Assembly: GCF_014656545.1 (NCBI RefSeq)
Contig: NZ_BNDS01000032.1
Location: 1 to 54,107, forward strand
Direction: 5' to 3'
DNA from: Neobacillus kokaensis
GTDB taxonomy: Bacteria; Bacillota; Bacilli; Bacillales; Cytobacillaceae
DNA length: 54,107 nucleotides
Shown: one piece after another, positions 24,846 through 34,042 of the stretch
Position numbering within the stretch: the stretch's first letter is position 1
How the letters are laid out: each line of letters begins with the position of its first letter
Translations under genes and position numbers: made by a program
Notes under the pieces: model-generated
Databases searched by the model: none
The model's input: the letters and a program-made list of their open reading frames with translations, nothing else
What the model was told of the DNA's origin: nothing

Positions 24846-25562
24846 ATGACACAAATATTTGCTCACCGGGGATACTCCGCTTCTTTCGCTGAAAATACGA
24901 TGAGTGCCTTTATTGGAGCAGAAAAAGCCGGGGCTGACGGATTAGAGCTTGATGTTCAATTAACTCGAGATGGTGAAATAGTAGTAATCCATGATGAAAA
25001 AGTGGATCGTACAACAAACGGCCATGGTTTTATAAAAGATTTGACCTATAAAGAAATTAGGAAACTAAATGCCAATAAAAACGGAGGTAAAAAGGAGTCT
25101 ATTCCTTCGTTGATTGAGGTTTTTGAATGGCTGAAAACCAACAATTTATTATGTAATATTGAAATGAAAAATGGTTTATTTCCTTATGAAGGAATGGAAG
25201 AAAAGGTCATTGAACTTGTAAGAAAATATAATTTGACAGACCGTATTATTTTTTCTTCTTTTAACCATTACAGCATTGTGCACTGCTATAGAATTGCGCC
25301 TGATATTGAAACAGCTCCTCTTTTTCTTGAAGCTATTTATATGCCTTGGGTTTATTCGCAATCAATTCGGGCAAAGGGAATTCATCCAAAGCATTCCACT
25401 ATTCCTGACCACATTATCACCACAACCATACAAAATGGTGTTGCCGTACGACCCTATACTGTGAATAGAGAGGCAGATTTAAAGCGGCTATTTAAGCTGA
25501 ATTGCACGGCTGTTATAACCGATAATCCCATAAAGGCTATAAAGATAAAAAAAACAATATGA
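24846..25562 (+). CDS. yqiK: Glycerophosphodiester phosphodiesterase (GlpQ/YqiK family)
   Basis: 238 aa from ATG 24846, after AGGAAGTGAAGAG; ATG 24828 stands before that site. The GDPD fold is clear: FAHRGYSASFAENTMSAF with the catalytic His-Arg, GADGLELDVQLTRDGEIVVIHDEKVDRTTNG with the metal-binding E-x-D and second His, and IEMK near residue 105. There is no signal peptide, so it acts in the cytoplasm on glycerophosphodiesters from lipid turnover. The neighbour order matches B. subtilis yqiK. Confidence 0.93.
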   Translation: MTQIFAHRGYSASFAENTMSAFIGAEKAGADGLELDVQLTRDGEIVVIHDEKVDRTTNGHGFIKDLTYKEIRKLNANKNGGKKESIPSLIEVFEWLKTNNLLCNIEMKNGLFPYEGMEEKVIELVRKYNLTDRIIFSSFNHYSIVHCYRIAPDIETAPLFLEAIYMPWVYSQSIRAKGIHPKHSTIPDHIITTTIQNGVAVRPYTVNREADLKRLFKLNCTAVITDNPIKAIKIKKTI

Positions 25563-25596
25563 AAAGAGACCATTACCGGCCTCTTTTTATTTTTTC
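25562..25596. terminator. Bidirectional terminator between convergent genes
   Basis: AAAAGAGACC and GGCCTCTTTT pair (one mismatch) around ATTACC with T and A runs on both sides. It overlaps the end of yqzF. Confidence 0.85.
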
Positions 25597-25832
25597 TGTT
25601 GTTGTTTAAATCGAGCTTGAACATTATTGCGTTTTCGATCTCGGTGGAAAATAAATCCAGCAACAAAACCCAGCCCAATCACAAATAATAATAACCCGGC
25701 AAGAAATTGCAGCCAAAAATGGGTAAACGGCGCCTGCAGAACTCCGAAGGTCATATCACGCATCAATTTAATCCCCAGTGCAGCTAAAAATCCAGGAATT
25801 AGCAGGATAATAAGAGCAACTATACGTGTCAT
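25587..25832 (-). CDS. yqzF: DUF2627 small membrane protein YqzF
   Basis: 81 aa on the minus strand, ATG behind GGAAGGAATTATTT. Two membrane helices (ALIILLIPGFLAALGIKLM; FLAGLLLFVIGLGFVAGFIF) are joined by a loop with APFTHFWLQ and followed by the basic tail HRDRKRNNVQ. This agrees with the YqzF family as I remember it, found between yqiK and bkdR in Bacillus. Function unknown. Confidence 0.85.
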   Translation of the reverse strand: MTRIVALIILLIPGFLAALGIKLMRDMTFGVLQAPFTHFWLQFLAGLLLFVIGLGFVAGFIFHRDRKRNNVQARFKQQQKK

Positions 25833-25901
25833 AAATAATTCCTTCCAATTTTAATTATTTCTATTATCTCTCTCAAGGAAATAATAGTCCATAGATATAA
25901 T

Positions 25902-25930
25902 TTGTCAAGAATCCAGTTTCACGCTACAAT
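25902..25930 (+). promoter_or_regulatory. Sigma-A promoter of bkdR
   Basis: TTGTCA (25902-25907), an exact 17-base spacer, TACAAT (25925-25930). Expected start near 25937. Confidence 0.7.
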
Positions 25931-25981
25931 AAACATGAAAAATATTGCATGAAAAAAATTTCTATTTTAAAGGGGCAGATC

Positions 25982-28057
25982 ATGCAAAATGTAATGATAG
26001 TTGGTGCCGGAAAGGGCGGCACAGCAATCTTAAAAATATTAAAAGAATCTGAGGTCCTTCATGTTTTTGCAGTCATTGATCGAAATATAGATGCACCGGG
26101 AATTCTGCTGGCACAGGAGGAAGGAATTCGAACGGCGACAGATTGGAAGCCGTTTTTAACGGATAAAATCGATATCATTATCGAAGTAACTGGCGATGAA
26201 GCCGTTTTTCAAAACTTGAGAAATGGGAAAAATAAAAAGACCGTTCTCATTCCAGGCAGTGTTGCCTTTCTTGTGGCAAAACTAATGGAAGAGAAAGAAG
26301 AATTAATTAGGAAGCATCAATATGAATCCTATTTTCAAGAACTCATTTTTAATGCCACAAATGACGGAATGGTCGTTATTGATCATATGGGGTACGTCAT
26401 TTTGTTTAACAACAGGGCAGAAGAAATGATGGGAATGAAAAAAAATCAAGCTCTAGGAAAATATGTAGCAGAAATTATTCCACAAAGTCGTTTGCCCGTC
26501 ATATTAAAAACTCGCCGAATTGAGACAAATCAGGAAATGATTTTAGGAAACGGCCTGAAAATCATAACCACCCGGATTCCAATAGTCGAAGAGAACGGGA
26601 GATTGATCGGGGCAGTAGCGGTCTTTAAAGATATTACTGAAGTTGTAAAATTGGCAGAGGAAATTACCGATTTAAAGGAAATTCAAACAATGCTCGAGGC
26701 TATCATCCATTCAAGTGATGATGCGATATCTGTTGTTGATGAAAACGGAAGAGGCATCTTGATCAATCCAGCTTATACCCGAATCACTGGTCTTTCCGAA
26801 GAGCAGGTTATTGGAAAACCGGCTAATGCTGATATTTCCGAGGGTGAAAGCATGCATATGAAGGTGCTTCAAACAAGGCGTCCTGTACGAGGGGTACCAA
26901 TGAGAGTAGGACCTAATAAGCGGGAAGTAATTGTAAATGTGGCACCTATCATTGTAAATGGAATATTAAAAGGTTCTGTTGGAGTCGTTCATGATAGGTC
27001 CGAAATGAAATCACTCAGCAGGGAATTGAGTCGTGCCAGGCAGCTAATTCGTAAGCTGGAAGCGAAATATACATTTGAGGATATTATAGGCAAATCAGAT
27101 GAAATGCTGCTGGCAATCGAACAAGCTAAGCTCGGAGCAAAAACACCAGCAACAGTTCTTTTGCGCGGGGAATCAGGAACTGGAAAAGAGTTATTTGCTC
27201 ATGCTATACATAATGCAAGCGATCGAAAATACAGTAAATTTATTCGTGTTAATTGTGCGGCTATTTCGGAATCACTATTGGAAAGTGAATTATTTGGTTA
27301 TGAAGAAGGGGCGTTTTCCGGAGCTTTAAGAGGCGGGAAGAGAGGACTATTTGAAGAAGCGAATAATGGCAGTATTTTTCTTGATGAAATCGGTGAACTG
27401 TCAGCAAATACCCAGGCAAAGCTGCTGCGTGTGCTTCAAGAAGGTGAAATTATACGCGTTGGTGCTACAAAGCCGATAACGATTAATGTCAGAGTTATTG
27501 CAGCGACGAATGTCAATTTGGAAAAGGGTATTGCTAAAGGAACGTTTAGGGAAGACTTGTATTATCGTCTAAATCGTATGCCAATCCATATTCCGCCGCT
27601 TAGAAGCCGGAAGGAAGAAATACCTGCTTTATGTGATCGATTAATTCAAAAAATTAACAGAGATTATGGTAGGAATGTAGAGGGGATTACTGAAGAAGCA
27701 TTGTATCAGTTAATGAAGTATGAATGGCCGGGAAATGTAAGAGAATTAGAAAATATTCTCGGCAGGGCCATGATTTTTATGAACTATTTCGAAACGCAAA
27801 TTGATGAGCATCACTTACCTGAGCTAAAAAATACTAAATCAGGAAATGAACAAATAGAGAACAATGACACAGATTATATTGCTGTAGGTCGTACCTTATC
27901 GGAAATGATGGAAGAGCATGAGGCAAGAATTATTCAGCAATCGCTATCCCGTTTTAACGGGAATAAGACCTTAACAGCAAAAAACCTCGGGTTATCTGTA
28001 AGGAATTTATATTATAAGCTCGAAAAGCATAAACTTGAAAACAATGACATGCAATAA
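25982..28057 (+). CDS. bkdR: Sigma-54-dependent activator BkdR
   Basis: 691 aa from ATG 25982, preceded by AAAGGGG; the ATG at 25949 lies before that site. Domains: an N-terminal Rossmann-like segment (MIVGAGKGGTAILKIL), two PAS domains (about residues 115-225 and 230-350), the AAA+ activator domain with Walker A GESGTGKE (396-403), the sigma-54 loop GAFSGA (443-448, S in place of the common T), Walker B IFLDEIGEL, and a Fis-type helix-turn-helix at the C-terminus (NKTLTAKNLGLSVRNLYYKL). It activates the bkd operon through sigma-L in response to branched-chain amino acids; a matching -24/-12 promoter lies 70 bases after its stop. Confidence 0.96.
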   Translation: MQNVMIVGAGKGGTAILKILKESEVLHVFAVIDRNIDAPGILLAQEEGIRTATDWKPFLTDKIDIIIEVTGDEAVFQNLRNGKNKKTVLIPGSVAFLVAKLMEEKEELIRKHQYESYFQELIFNATNDGMVVIDHMGYVILFNNRAEEMMGMKKNQALGKYVAEIIPQSRLPVILKTRRIETNQEMILGNGLKIITTRIPIVEENGRLIGAVAVFKDITEVVKLAEEITDLKEIQTMLEAIIHSSDDAISVVDENGRGILINPAYTRITGLSEEQVIGKPANADISEGESMHMKVLQTRRPVRGVPMRVGPNKREVIVNVAPIIVNGILKGSVGVVHDRSEMKSLSRELSRARQLIRKLEAKYTFEDIIGKSDEMLLAIEQAKLGAKTPATVLLRGESGTGKELFAHAIHNASDRKYSKFIRVNCAAISESLLESELFGYEEGAFSGALRGGKRGLFEEANNGSIFLDEIGELSANTQAKLLRVLQEGEIIRVGATKPITINVRVIAATNVNLEKGIAKGTFREDLYYRLNRMPIHIPPLRSRKEEIPALCDRLIQKINRDYGRNVEGITEEALYQLMKYEWPGNVRELENILGRAMIFMNYFETQIDEHHLPELKNTKSGNEQIENNDTDYIAVGRTLSEMMEEHEARIIQQSLSRFNGNKTLTAKNLGLSVRNLYYKLEKHKLENNDMQ

Positions 28058-28092
28058 TTTTCATAGTGTGAAATTTTCTTCATCGTAGAAAA
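28056..28092 (+). promoter_or_regulatory. Candidate activator/CodY sites upstream of the bkd promoter
   Basis: An inverted repeat TTTTCT (28074-28079) / AGAAAA (28087-28092) with a seven-base spacer, and AATTTTC twice (28056-28062, 28072-28078), the left half of the CodY motif. Either BkdR or CodY could bind. The assignment is not settled. Confidence 0.35.
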
Positions 28093-28124
28093 CCGGATAG
28101 TGAAGCGCTTTCATTATTCCTTGT

Positions 28125-28143
28125 TTGGCATGATACTTGCATG
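28125..28143 (+). promoter_or_regulatory. Sigma-54 (SigL) promoter of the bkd operon
   Basis: TTGGCATGATACTTGCATG has the GG (28127-28128) and GC (28139-28140) pair ten bases apart, the -24/-12 consensus. Expected start near 28152. Confidence 0.92.
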
Positions 28144-28188
28144 TTATTAAATTGGAATGCAGTACAGAATGGAAGGGTTGATAACAAC

Positions 28189-29076
28189 TTGTTGCTCGAT
28201 TCACTTATTGAAAAAGCAACCCAAGGAAGCACTAAAACAGTAGCAGTCGCAGCAGCGGAGGATTCGGAAGTCATCAAGGCGGTGATTGAAGCTTCTGAGA
28301 GGAATCTAGCGCGATTTATTCTTTTTGGGGATCAGGAAAAAATTAGAACATTATTAGGATCAAAATATAAGGATGTTAAGATTGTTCATGCTGATTCAAC
28401 CACAGCCTCAGCTGAGCTTGCAGTAAAAGCAGTTTTTAAAAAAGAAGCTGAAGTGCTAATGAAGGGGAATTTACCGACGAATATCATTCTAAAAGCTGTA
28501 TTAAATAAGGATTATGGTTTAAGAACCGGTAATATTCTTTCCCATACAGCCGTATTTGAAATACCCGACATTAATCGTTTGATGATTGTTACGGATGCTG
28601 CAATGAATATGACTCCAAATTTAGATCAAAAGGTTCAAATTGTCCAAAATGCTGTGTCAATTGCCAAGTCGATTGGGATTGCCCTGCCTAAAGTAGCCCC
28701 CCTTGCTGCTGTTGAGGTTATAAATCCGGCTATGGAAGCTACAATAGATGCTGCAGCGCTAACAATAATGAATCAGCGCGGACAAATTTCCGGTTGTATT
28801 ATAGATGGACCGCTTGCGTTGGATAATGCAGTATCAGTTTTGGCAGCTGAACATAAAGGTATCCATAGTGAAGTGGCTGGAAATGCTGATATCTTGCTTG
28901 TGCCAACAATCGAGGCTGGTAATGTTTTATATAAATCACTGATTTATTTTGCTAAAGCAAAAGTAGGGGCAGTCATTTCGGGAGCCAAGGCGCCTATTGT
29001 GCTAACATCTAGAGCAGACAGTTCAGAAAGTAAGCTTTATTCACTTTCTTTGGCATTATGCTGTGCTGTTGATTAG
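28189..29076 (+). CDS. ptb: Phosphate butyryl/branched-chain acyltransferase
   Basis: 295 aa from TTG 28189, after GGAAGGG. An in-frame ATG at 28141 lies upstream of the transcription start predicted from the -12 element and cannot be used from that promoter. The phosphotransacylase fold is seen in VLMKGNLPTNIILKAVLN, GLRTGNILSHTAVFEIP, NPAMEATIDAAALTIMNQRGQI and GPLALDNAVS ... NADILLVPTIEAGNVLYKSL. It converts isobutyryl-, isovaleryl- and methylbutyryl-CoA to acyl phosphates. First gene of the operon; family length about 299. Confidence 0.94.
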   Translation: MLLDSLIEKATQGSTKTVAVAAAEDSEVIKAVIEASERNLARFILFGDQEKIRTLLGSKYKDVKIVHADSTTASAELAVKAVFKKEAEVLMKGNLPTNIILKAVLNKDYGLRTGNILSHTAVFEIPDINRLMIVTDAAMNMTPNLDQKVQIVQNAVSIAKSIGIALPKVAPLAAVEVINPAMEATIDAAALTIMNQRGQISGCIIDGPLALDNAVSVLAAEHKGIHSEVAGNADILLVPTIEAGNVLYKSLIYFAKAKVGAVISGAKAPIVLTSRADSSESKLYSLSLALCCAVD

Positions 29077-29160
29077 CTCTATTGGTTTTTTTGCTCTTAT
29101 AAATAGACCTGATTTTGAAAATGAAAAGTAGGCTTGTTTGAATATAAGGAGGAAATGGAT

Positions 29161-30264
29161 ATGGAAATTTTTAAGTATCTTGAAAATTATGATTATGAAC
29201 AAGTAGTATTTTGTCAAGATAAACAATCTGGTTTGAAGGCGATTATCGCTATTCACGATACCACTCTTGGACCGGCACTTGGCGGGACAAGAATGTGGAC
29301 TTATGCATCAGAAGAAGCAGCAATTGAAGATGCCCTTCGTTTAGCAAAAGGGATGACTTATAAGAATGCTGCAGCCGGCTTAAATCTCGGTGGAGGCAAG
29401 ACAGTCATTATTGGAGACCCTCGTAAAGACAAAAATGAGGAAATGTTTCGTGCCTTTGGCCGCTATATTCAAGGACTTAACGGCCGTTACATTACAGCAG
29501 AGGATGTAGGTACAACAGTAGCTGATATGGATTTAATACATGAAGAAACTGATTATGTCACAGGGATATCACCTGCTTTTGGTTCATCTGGCAATCCTTC
29601 ACCTGTAACAGCTTACGGAGTATATCGCGGTATGAAGGCCGCAGCAAAAGAGGCCTTCGGAACAGATTCGTTAGAAGGAAAAACGATTGCTATTCAAGGT
29701 GTAGGCAACGTTGCTTATACGCTTTGTCAATATTTGCATGAAGAAGGAGCACAACTAATTGTAACGGATATAAATAAAGAGGCAGTCAATCGCGCTGTAG
29801 AAGATTTTGATGCAAAGGCTGTAGATCCTAATGAAATTTACGGGGTTGAATGTGATATTTATGCACCGTGTGCCTTGGGAGCAACTATAAACGACGAAAC
29901 GATTCCTCAATTAAAGGCGAAGGTTATTGCAGGGTCAGCTAATAACCAATTAAAAGATACACGTCACGGCGATATAATTCATGAAATGGGCATCGTTTAT
30001 GCACCAGACTATGTGATAAATGCTGGAGGGGTAATTAATGTTGCTGACGAATTATATGGTTATAATCGTGAAAGAGCAATGAAAAAGGTAGAAATGATTT
30101 ATAACACGATTGAAAAAATAATTGAAATTTCAAAACGGGATAGTATTCCCACATATGTCGCCGCAGATCGGATGGCAGAAGAAAGAATTGAAAGAGTTCG
30201 CAATTCTAGAAGTCAATTTTTACAGAACGGACACCATATTTTAAGTCGCAGAAGATCAAGATAG
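29161..30264 (+). CDS. bcd: Leucine (branched-chain amino acid) dehydrogenase
   Basis: 367 aa from ATG 29161, seven bases after AAGGAGG; TTG 29134 and ATG 29155 are too early. Catalytic lysines K68 and K80 fall in GMTYKNAAAGLNLGGGKTV, as in leucine dehydrogenase. The NAD fold has TIAIQGVGNVAYTLCQYL and a VIAGSANNQL motif. It deaminates leucine, valine and isoleucine to the keto acids used by the Bkd complex. The tail carries an unusual basic end (SRRRSR). Confidence 0.96.
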   Translation: MEIFKYLENYDYEQVVFCQDKQSGLKAIIAIHDTTLGPALGGTRMWTYASEEAAIEDALRLAKGMTYKNAAAGLNLGGGKTVIIGDPRKDKNEEMFRAFGRYIQGLNGRYITAEDVGTTVADMDLIHEETDYVTGISPAFGSSGNPSPVTAYGVYRGMKAAAKEAFGTDSLEGKTIAIQGVGNVAYTLCQYLHEEGAQLIVTDINKEAVNRAVEDFDAKAVDPNEIYGVECDIYAPCALGATINDETIPQLKAKVIAGSANNQLKDTRHGDIIHEMGIVYAPDYVINAGGVINVADELYGYNRERAMKKVEMIYNTIEKIIEISKRDSIPTYVAADRMAEERIERVRNSRSQFLQNGHHILSRRRSR

Positions 30265-30272
30265 GGGTTGTG

Positions 30273-30331
30273 TAAGCTAAAGGCAAAGGATTGAATGAGT
30301 AATTCAATGTCTTTGCCTTTATTAAAGCTTA
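30273..30331 (+). repeat. Intra-operon hairpin between bcd and buk
   Basis: AAAGGCAAAG (30279-30288) pairs with CTTTGCCTTT (30311-30320); TTGAAT and ATTCAA pair inside, and TAAGCT (30273-30278) pairs with AGCTTA (30326-30331) outside. No T run follows. The GGAGG of buk lies four bases later. Confidence 0.8.
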
Positions 30332-30347
30332 TTTGGAGGTATTACCA

Positions 30348-31451
30348 TTGCCAGAAAATGAATATCGAATTCTTATCATCAACCCAGGTTCGACATCCAC
30401 TAAAATCGGAATCTTCGATAATGATAGTTCTATTCTTGAAAAAACCATTCGCCATGAGGCTGAAATAATAAATTCATTTGCTAATATTATTGATCAATAT
30501 GAATTTAGAAAAACGACCATTTTGGAGACATTGGATTATGAAGGTATTAATATTTCTAAATTAAGTGCAGTTTGCGGCCGAGGCGGTTTACTCCGTCCGA
30601 TTGAGGGGGGAACCTATGCTGTTAATGAGCCAATGCTGGAGGATTTACGCATCGGCTACTTAGGGCAGCATGCCTCCAATCTAGGAGGAATTATTGCCTA
30701 TGAAATTGCCGCGGGTCTTAATATCCCTGCCTATATCGTTGATCCTGTTGTAGTGGATGAACTTGATCCCATTGCCAGGATTTCCGGATTCCCGTTAATT
30801 GAACGAAAAAGCATTTTTCACGCTTTAAATCAAAAAGCCGTTGCGAGAAGGGTCGCAAAGGAATTTAGCAGAAGTTATGATGAACTAAATTTTATTGTTG
30901 TTCATATGGGCGGAGGAATAACAGTTGGGGTTCATAAGCAAGGAAGGGTTATTGAGGTTAATAATGGACTTCATGGTGAAGGTCCGTTTAGTCCGGAAAG
31001 GGCTGGGACAGTGCCTTGCGGTGATTTAGTGGACTTGTGCTTTTCGGGTGAATATTTCCGGGAAGAAATCATGAAGATGCTTGTTGGGCAAGGAGGACTT
31101 GTCGGCTATCTCGGGACTAATGACGCAGTTAAACTAGAAGAGAGAATAGCAGCTGGTGATAAACAAGCAAAATTGATTTATGATACCATGGCCTATCAAG
31201 TTGCAAAGGAAGTAGGTGCTGCCAGCACCGTTTTATCAGGCAAAGTTGATGCCATTATTTTAACTGGTGGTTTAGCCTATGGCAGGAATTTTGTAACTGC
31301 CATATCCAATCGTATCAATTGGATTGCAGATGTGATTGTTCAGCCAGGTGAAGATGAACTTCGAGCACTGGCAGAAGGGGCTCTGAGAGTTTTACGTGGA
31401 GAGGAAAAAGTAAAAATCTATCCTGGAAAGATAAAAAAAGCTAAAATATAG
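30348..31451 (+). CDS. buk: Butyrate/branched-chain fatty acid kinase
   Basis: 367 aa from TTG 30348, seven bases after GGAGGT; the TTG at 30333 overlaps that site. Acetate kinase fold: IINPGSTSTKIGIFDN, CGRGGLLRPIEGGTYAVN, VDPVVVDELDPIARISG, VVHMGGGITVGVHKQGRVIEV and the ILTGGLAYG phosphate loop. It transfers phosphate from branched acyl phosphates to ADP, closing the Ptb/Buk energy-yielding pair. Family length about 363. Confidence 0.95.
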   Translation: MPENEYRILIINPGSTSTKIGIFDNDSSILEKTIRHEAEIINSFANIIDQYEFRKTTILETLDYEGINISKLSAVCGRGGLLRPIEGGTYAVNEPMLEDLRIGYLGQHASNLGGIIAYEIAAGLNIPAYIVDPVVVDELDPIARISGFPLIERKSIFHALNQKAVARRVAKEFSRSYDELNFIVVHMGGGITVGVHKQGRVIEVNNGLHGEGPFSPERAGTVPCGDLVDLCFSGEYFREEIMKMLVGQGGLVGYLGTNDAVKLEERIAAGDKQAKLIYDTMAYQVAKEVGAASTVLSGKVDAIILTGGLAYGRNFVTAISNRINWIADVIVQPGEDELRALAEGALRVLRGEEKVKIYPGKIKKAKI

Positions 31452-31470
31452 ATGTTCGGAGGAAAACAAA

Positions 31471-32892
31471 GTGGCACATGAATATGATTTGGTGATAGTA
31501 GGTGGCGGTACCGGGGGGTATGTGGCTGCTATTCGTGCTTCTCAGCTAGGCTTAAAAACAGCAATTGTGGAAAAAGGAAAACTAGGAGGTACATGCTTAC
31601 ATAAAGGTTGCATTCCAAGTAAAGCACTATTAAGAAGTGCGGAGGTTTTTGCGACCATAAAACGTGGTGAAGATTTCGGTGTCGTTGCAAATGATATTAC
31701 TTTAAACTTTGCAAAAGTTCAGGAACGCAAAACCGGGATCATTAACCAGCTTCATAAAGGTGTCCAACATTTAATGAAGCAGGGGAAAATTGATGTGTAT
31801 GAAGGTCTTGGCCGTATTCTTGGACCTTCTATTTTCTCGCCAATGCCTGGGACGATTTCGGTCGAGATGAATAACGGTGCTGAAAACGAAATGCTGATCC
31901 CGAAAAATGTAATTATTGCAACTGGTTCTAGACCGAGAACCCTTCCTGGTCTAGAAGTTGATGGGGAAATTGTTTTCACTTCTGATGAAGCATTAGAAAT
32001 GGAAACCCTTCCTGGTTCTATTATCATTGTGGGCGGTGGCGTTATTGGGATTGAATGGGCTTCAATGCTGTCTGATTTTGGTGTTGAAGTAATGGTGATC
32101 GAGTATGCAGATCGTATTATTCCGACTGAGGATCATGAAATTTCTAAAGAAATGCTACGGCTGTTAAAGAGAAAAGGAATTAAAGTTGTAACCGGAGCAA
32201 AAGTTCTGCCTGAAACACTTGTGAAGGATACAGGTGTGACCATTTCAGCAGAGGTTAAGGGTGAGGTCAAAGAATTTAAGGCTGAAAAGATGCTGGTTTC
32301 TGTTGGCAGACAGGCAAACATAGAAGGGATTGGCCTTGATAATACAGAGATTCAAATTGATAAAGGCTACATTGCCACAAATAAATTTTTTCAAACGAAG
32401 GAATCTCATATTTACGCGATTGGAGATTGTATAGGCGGTCTGCAGTTGGCACATGTTGCATCACATGAAGGAATTATTGCAGTGGAACATATCGCCGGGA
32501 AACATCCTATGCCGCTTGATTATCGGCTTGTATCTAGATGTATTTATAGTAATCCGGAGGTTTCTAGTGTCGGGGTTACTGAGGCCGAGGCGATTGAAAA
32601 AGGACACAAAGTGAAAGTAGGTAAATTTTCTTTCAAGGCAATTGGTAAAGCACTTGTTTTTGGTGAATCAGATGGCTTTGTAAAAGTTATTGCTGACGAA
32701 GAGACAGATGATCTTTTGGGCGTCCATATGATTGGACCGCATGTAACAGACATGATTTCAGAAGCAGGTCTTGCAATGGTATTAGATGCTGTACCATGGG
32801 AAATTGCTCAGACGATTCATCCACATCCAACCTTGTCAGAAGCAATTGGCGAAGCAGCATTGGCTGTGGATGGAAAAGCAATTCATGGATAA
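31471..32892 (+). CDS. lpdV: Dihydrolipoyl dehydrogenase (E3) of the branched-chain keto acid complex
   Basis: 473 aa, GTG 31471 behind TCGGAGG. FAD site VIVGGGTGGYVAAIRASQLG, redox disulfide GGTCLHKGCIPSK (C42, C47), NAD site IIVGGGVIGIEWASML, and C-terminal HPHPTLSEAIGEAAL with the catalytic His-Glu. It reoxidises the lipoyl group on BkdB. Bacteria often have other Lpd paralogues; the operon defines this one. Confidence 0.97.
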   Translation: MAHEYDLVIVGGGTGGYVAAIRASQLGLKTAIVEKGKLGGTCLHKGCIPSKALLRSAEVFATIKRGEDFGVVANDITLNFAKVQERKTGIINQLHKGVQHLMKQGKIDVYEGLGRILGPSIFSPMPGTISVEMNNGAENEMLIPKNVIIATGSRPRTLPGLEVDGEIVFTSDEALEMETLPGSIIIVGGGVIGIEWASMLSDFGVEVMVIEYADRIIPTEDHEISKEMLRLLKRKGIKVVTGAKVLPETLVKDTGVTISAEVKGEVKEFKAEKMLVSVGRQANIEGIGLDNTEIQIDKGYIATNKFFQTKESHIYAIGDCIGGLQLAHVASHEGIIAVEHIAGKHPMPLDYRLVSRCIYSNPEVSSVGVTEAEAIEKGHKVKVGKFSFKAIGKALVFGESDGFVKVIADEETDDLLGVHMIGPHVTDMISEAGLAMVLDAVPWEIAQTIHPHPTLSEAIGEAALAVDGKAIHG

Positions 32893-33035
32893 ATTTAAAG
32901 GGAACCTTTTCGGTCGAAAAAAGATAATTAAAGGAGTCGGCCGGGCAAGCCGAATTCTTTTTCAAAAGCTTCTAACATCTGGAAAATGCGTAAATTTTTA
33001 CGTGTGTGACTTAAATAAACGGGAGGATGGACTAT

Positions 33036-34028
33036 ATGGTAGAAAAGCGTCATGAAGCGCTAGGTTTAAGCGATGAAAAGGTGTTAGAGATGTATGAAAT
33101 GATGCTCTTAGCCCGCCGCATTGATGAAAGAATGTGGCTGTTAAACCGTGCAGGAAAAATTCCATTTGTTATTTCATGTCAAGGGCAGGAGGCAGCACAA
33201 GTTGGCGCCGCTTTTGCGCTTGACAAGGAAAAGGATTATGTTCTGCCATACTACCGCGATTTAGGAGTGGTACTCACATTTGGTATGACTGCAAGTGAAC
33301 TTATGCTGTCAGGATTTGCTAAGGCTGAGGATCCGAACTCAGGCGGACGGCAAATGCCGGGGCATTTTGGTCAAAAGAAAAACCGGATTGTTACCGGTTC
33401 ATCTCCAGTTACAACTCAAGTGCCTCATGCAGTTGGTATTGCTCTTGCCGGTAAAATGGAGAGGAAGGATTTCGTTTCATTCGTAACATTTGGTGAAGGT
33501 TCTTCTAATCAGGGAGACTTCCATGAAGGTGCAAACTTTGCAGGTGTTCATAAACTGCCTGTCATTTTCATGTGTGAGAATAATAAATACGCAATTTCTG
33601 TTCCAATTGAAAAACAATTGGCATGTGAAAAAGTATCTGATCGTGCAATTGGCTATGGGATGCCTGGTTTCACGGTTGACGGTAATGACCCTTTAGAAGT
33701 ATACAAGGTTGTTAGAGAAGCAGCAGAAAGAGGACGCCGCGGCGAGGGACCAACATTAATTGAAACGGTTTCTTATCGTCTAACCCCTCACTCCTCTGAT
33801 GACGATGATCGCTCATACCGTGCCCCTGACGAAGTGGCAAAAGCGAAAACAAAAGATCCAATCATCACATTTGGGGCTTACTTAAAGGAAACTGGTGTAA
33901 TGACAGATGAAATCGAAAAAGAAATAAACGATTCAGTCATGAAGATAGTCAATGAAGCTACTGACTATGCAGAAAATGCACCGTATGCAGTCCCAGAGGA
34001 TGCGTTGAAATTTGTTTATGAGAATTGA
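33036..34028 (+). CDS. bkdAA: Branched-chain keto acid dehydrogenase E1 alpha
   Basis: 330 aa from ATG 33036, ten bases after GGGAGG; ATG 33027 touches this site. Thiamine-diphosphate motif GEGSSNQGDFHEGANFAGVHKLPVIFMCENN, plus CQGQEAAQVGAAFAL and the phosphorylation-loop region YRLTPHSSDDDDRSYR. It forms the decarboxylase with BkdAB. The length is the same as the B. subtilis protein. The 143 bases after lpdV hold only a weak TCGGC/GCCGA hairpin (32937-32953 region) and this ribosome binding site. Confidence 0.97.
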   Translation: MVEKRHEALGLSDEKVLEMYEMMLLARRIDERMWLLNRAGKIPFVISCQGQEAAQVGAAFALDKEKDYVLPYYRDLGVVLTFGMTASELMLSGFAKAEDPNSGGRQMPGHFGQKKNRIVTGSSPVTTQVPHAVGIALAGKMERKDFVSFVTFGEGSSNQGDFHEGANFAGVHKLPVIFMCENNKYAISVPIEKQLACEKVSDRAIGYGMPGFTVDGNDPLEVYKVVREAAERGRRGEGPTLIETVSYRLTPHSSDDDDRSYRAPDEVAKAKTKDPIITFGAYLKETGVMTDEIEKEINDSVMKIVNEATDYAENAPYAVPEDALKFVYEN

Positions 34029-34042
34029 TAGGGGGATGAAAC

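Noticed and set aside
27308..27325. GAFSGA instead of GAFTGA in the sigma-54 activator loop of BkdR
   Set aside because: Serine at this place is found in some working activators, and the rest of the domain is intact, so it is a variant rather than a defect.
28101..28113. cre-like TGAAGCGCTTTCA as a CcpA site
   Set aside because: One base is missing from the 14-base palindrome and the central spacing is off; listed only as part of the bkd control region, not as a separate site.
32937..32960. Terminator between lpdV and bkdAA
   Set aside because: The TCGGC/GCCGA stem is only five pairs; it is too weak to call and would split an operon that belongs together.
32786..33055. Overlapping ORF across the end of lpdV and the start of bkdAA
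   Set aside because: It runs in a different frame through two well-supported genes and shows no family features.
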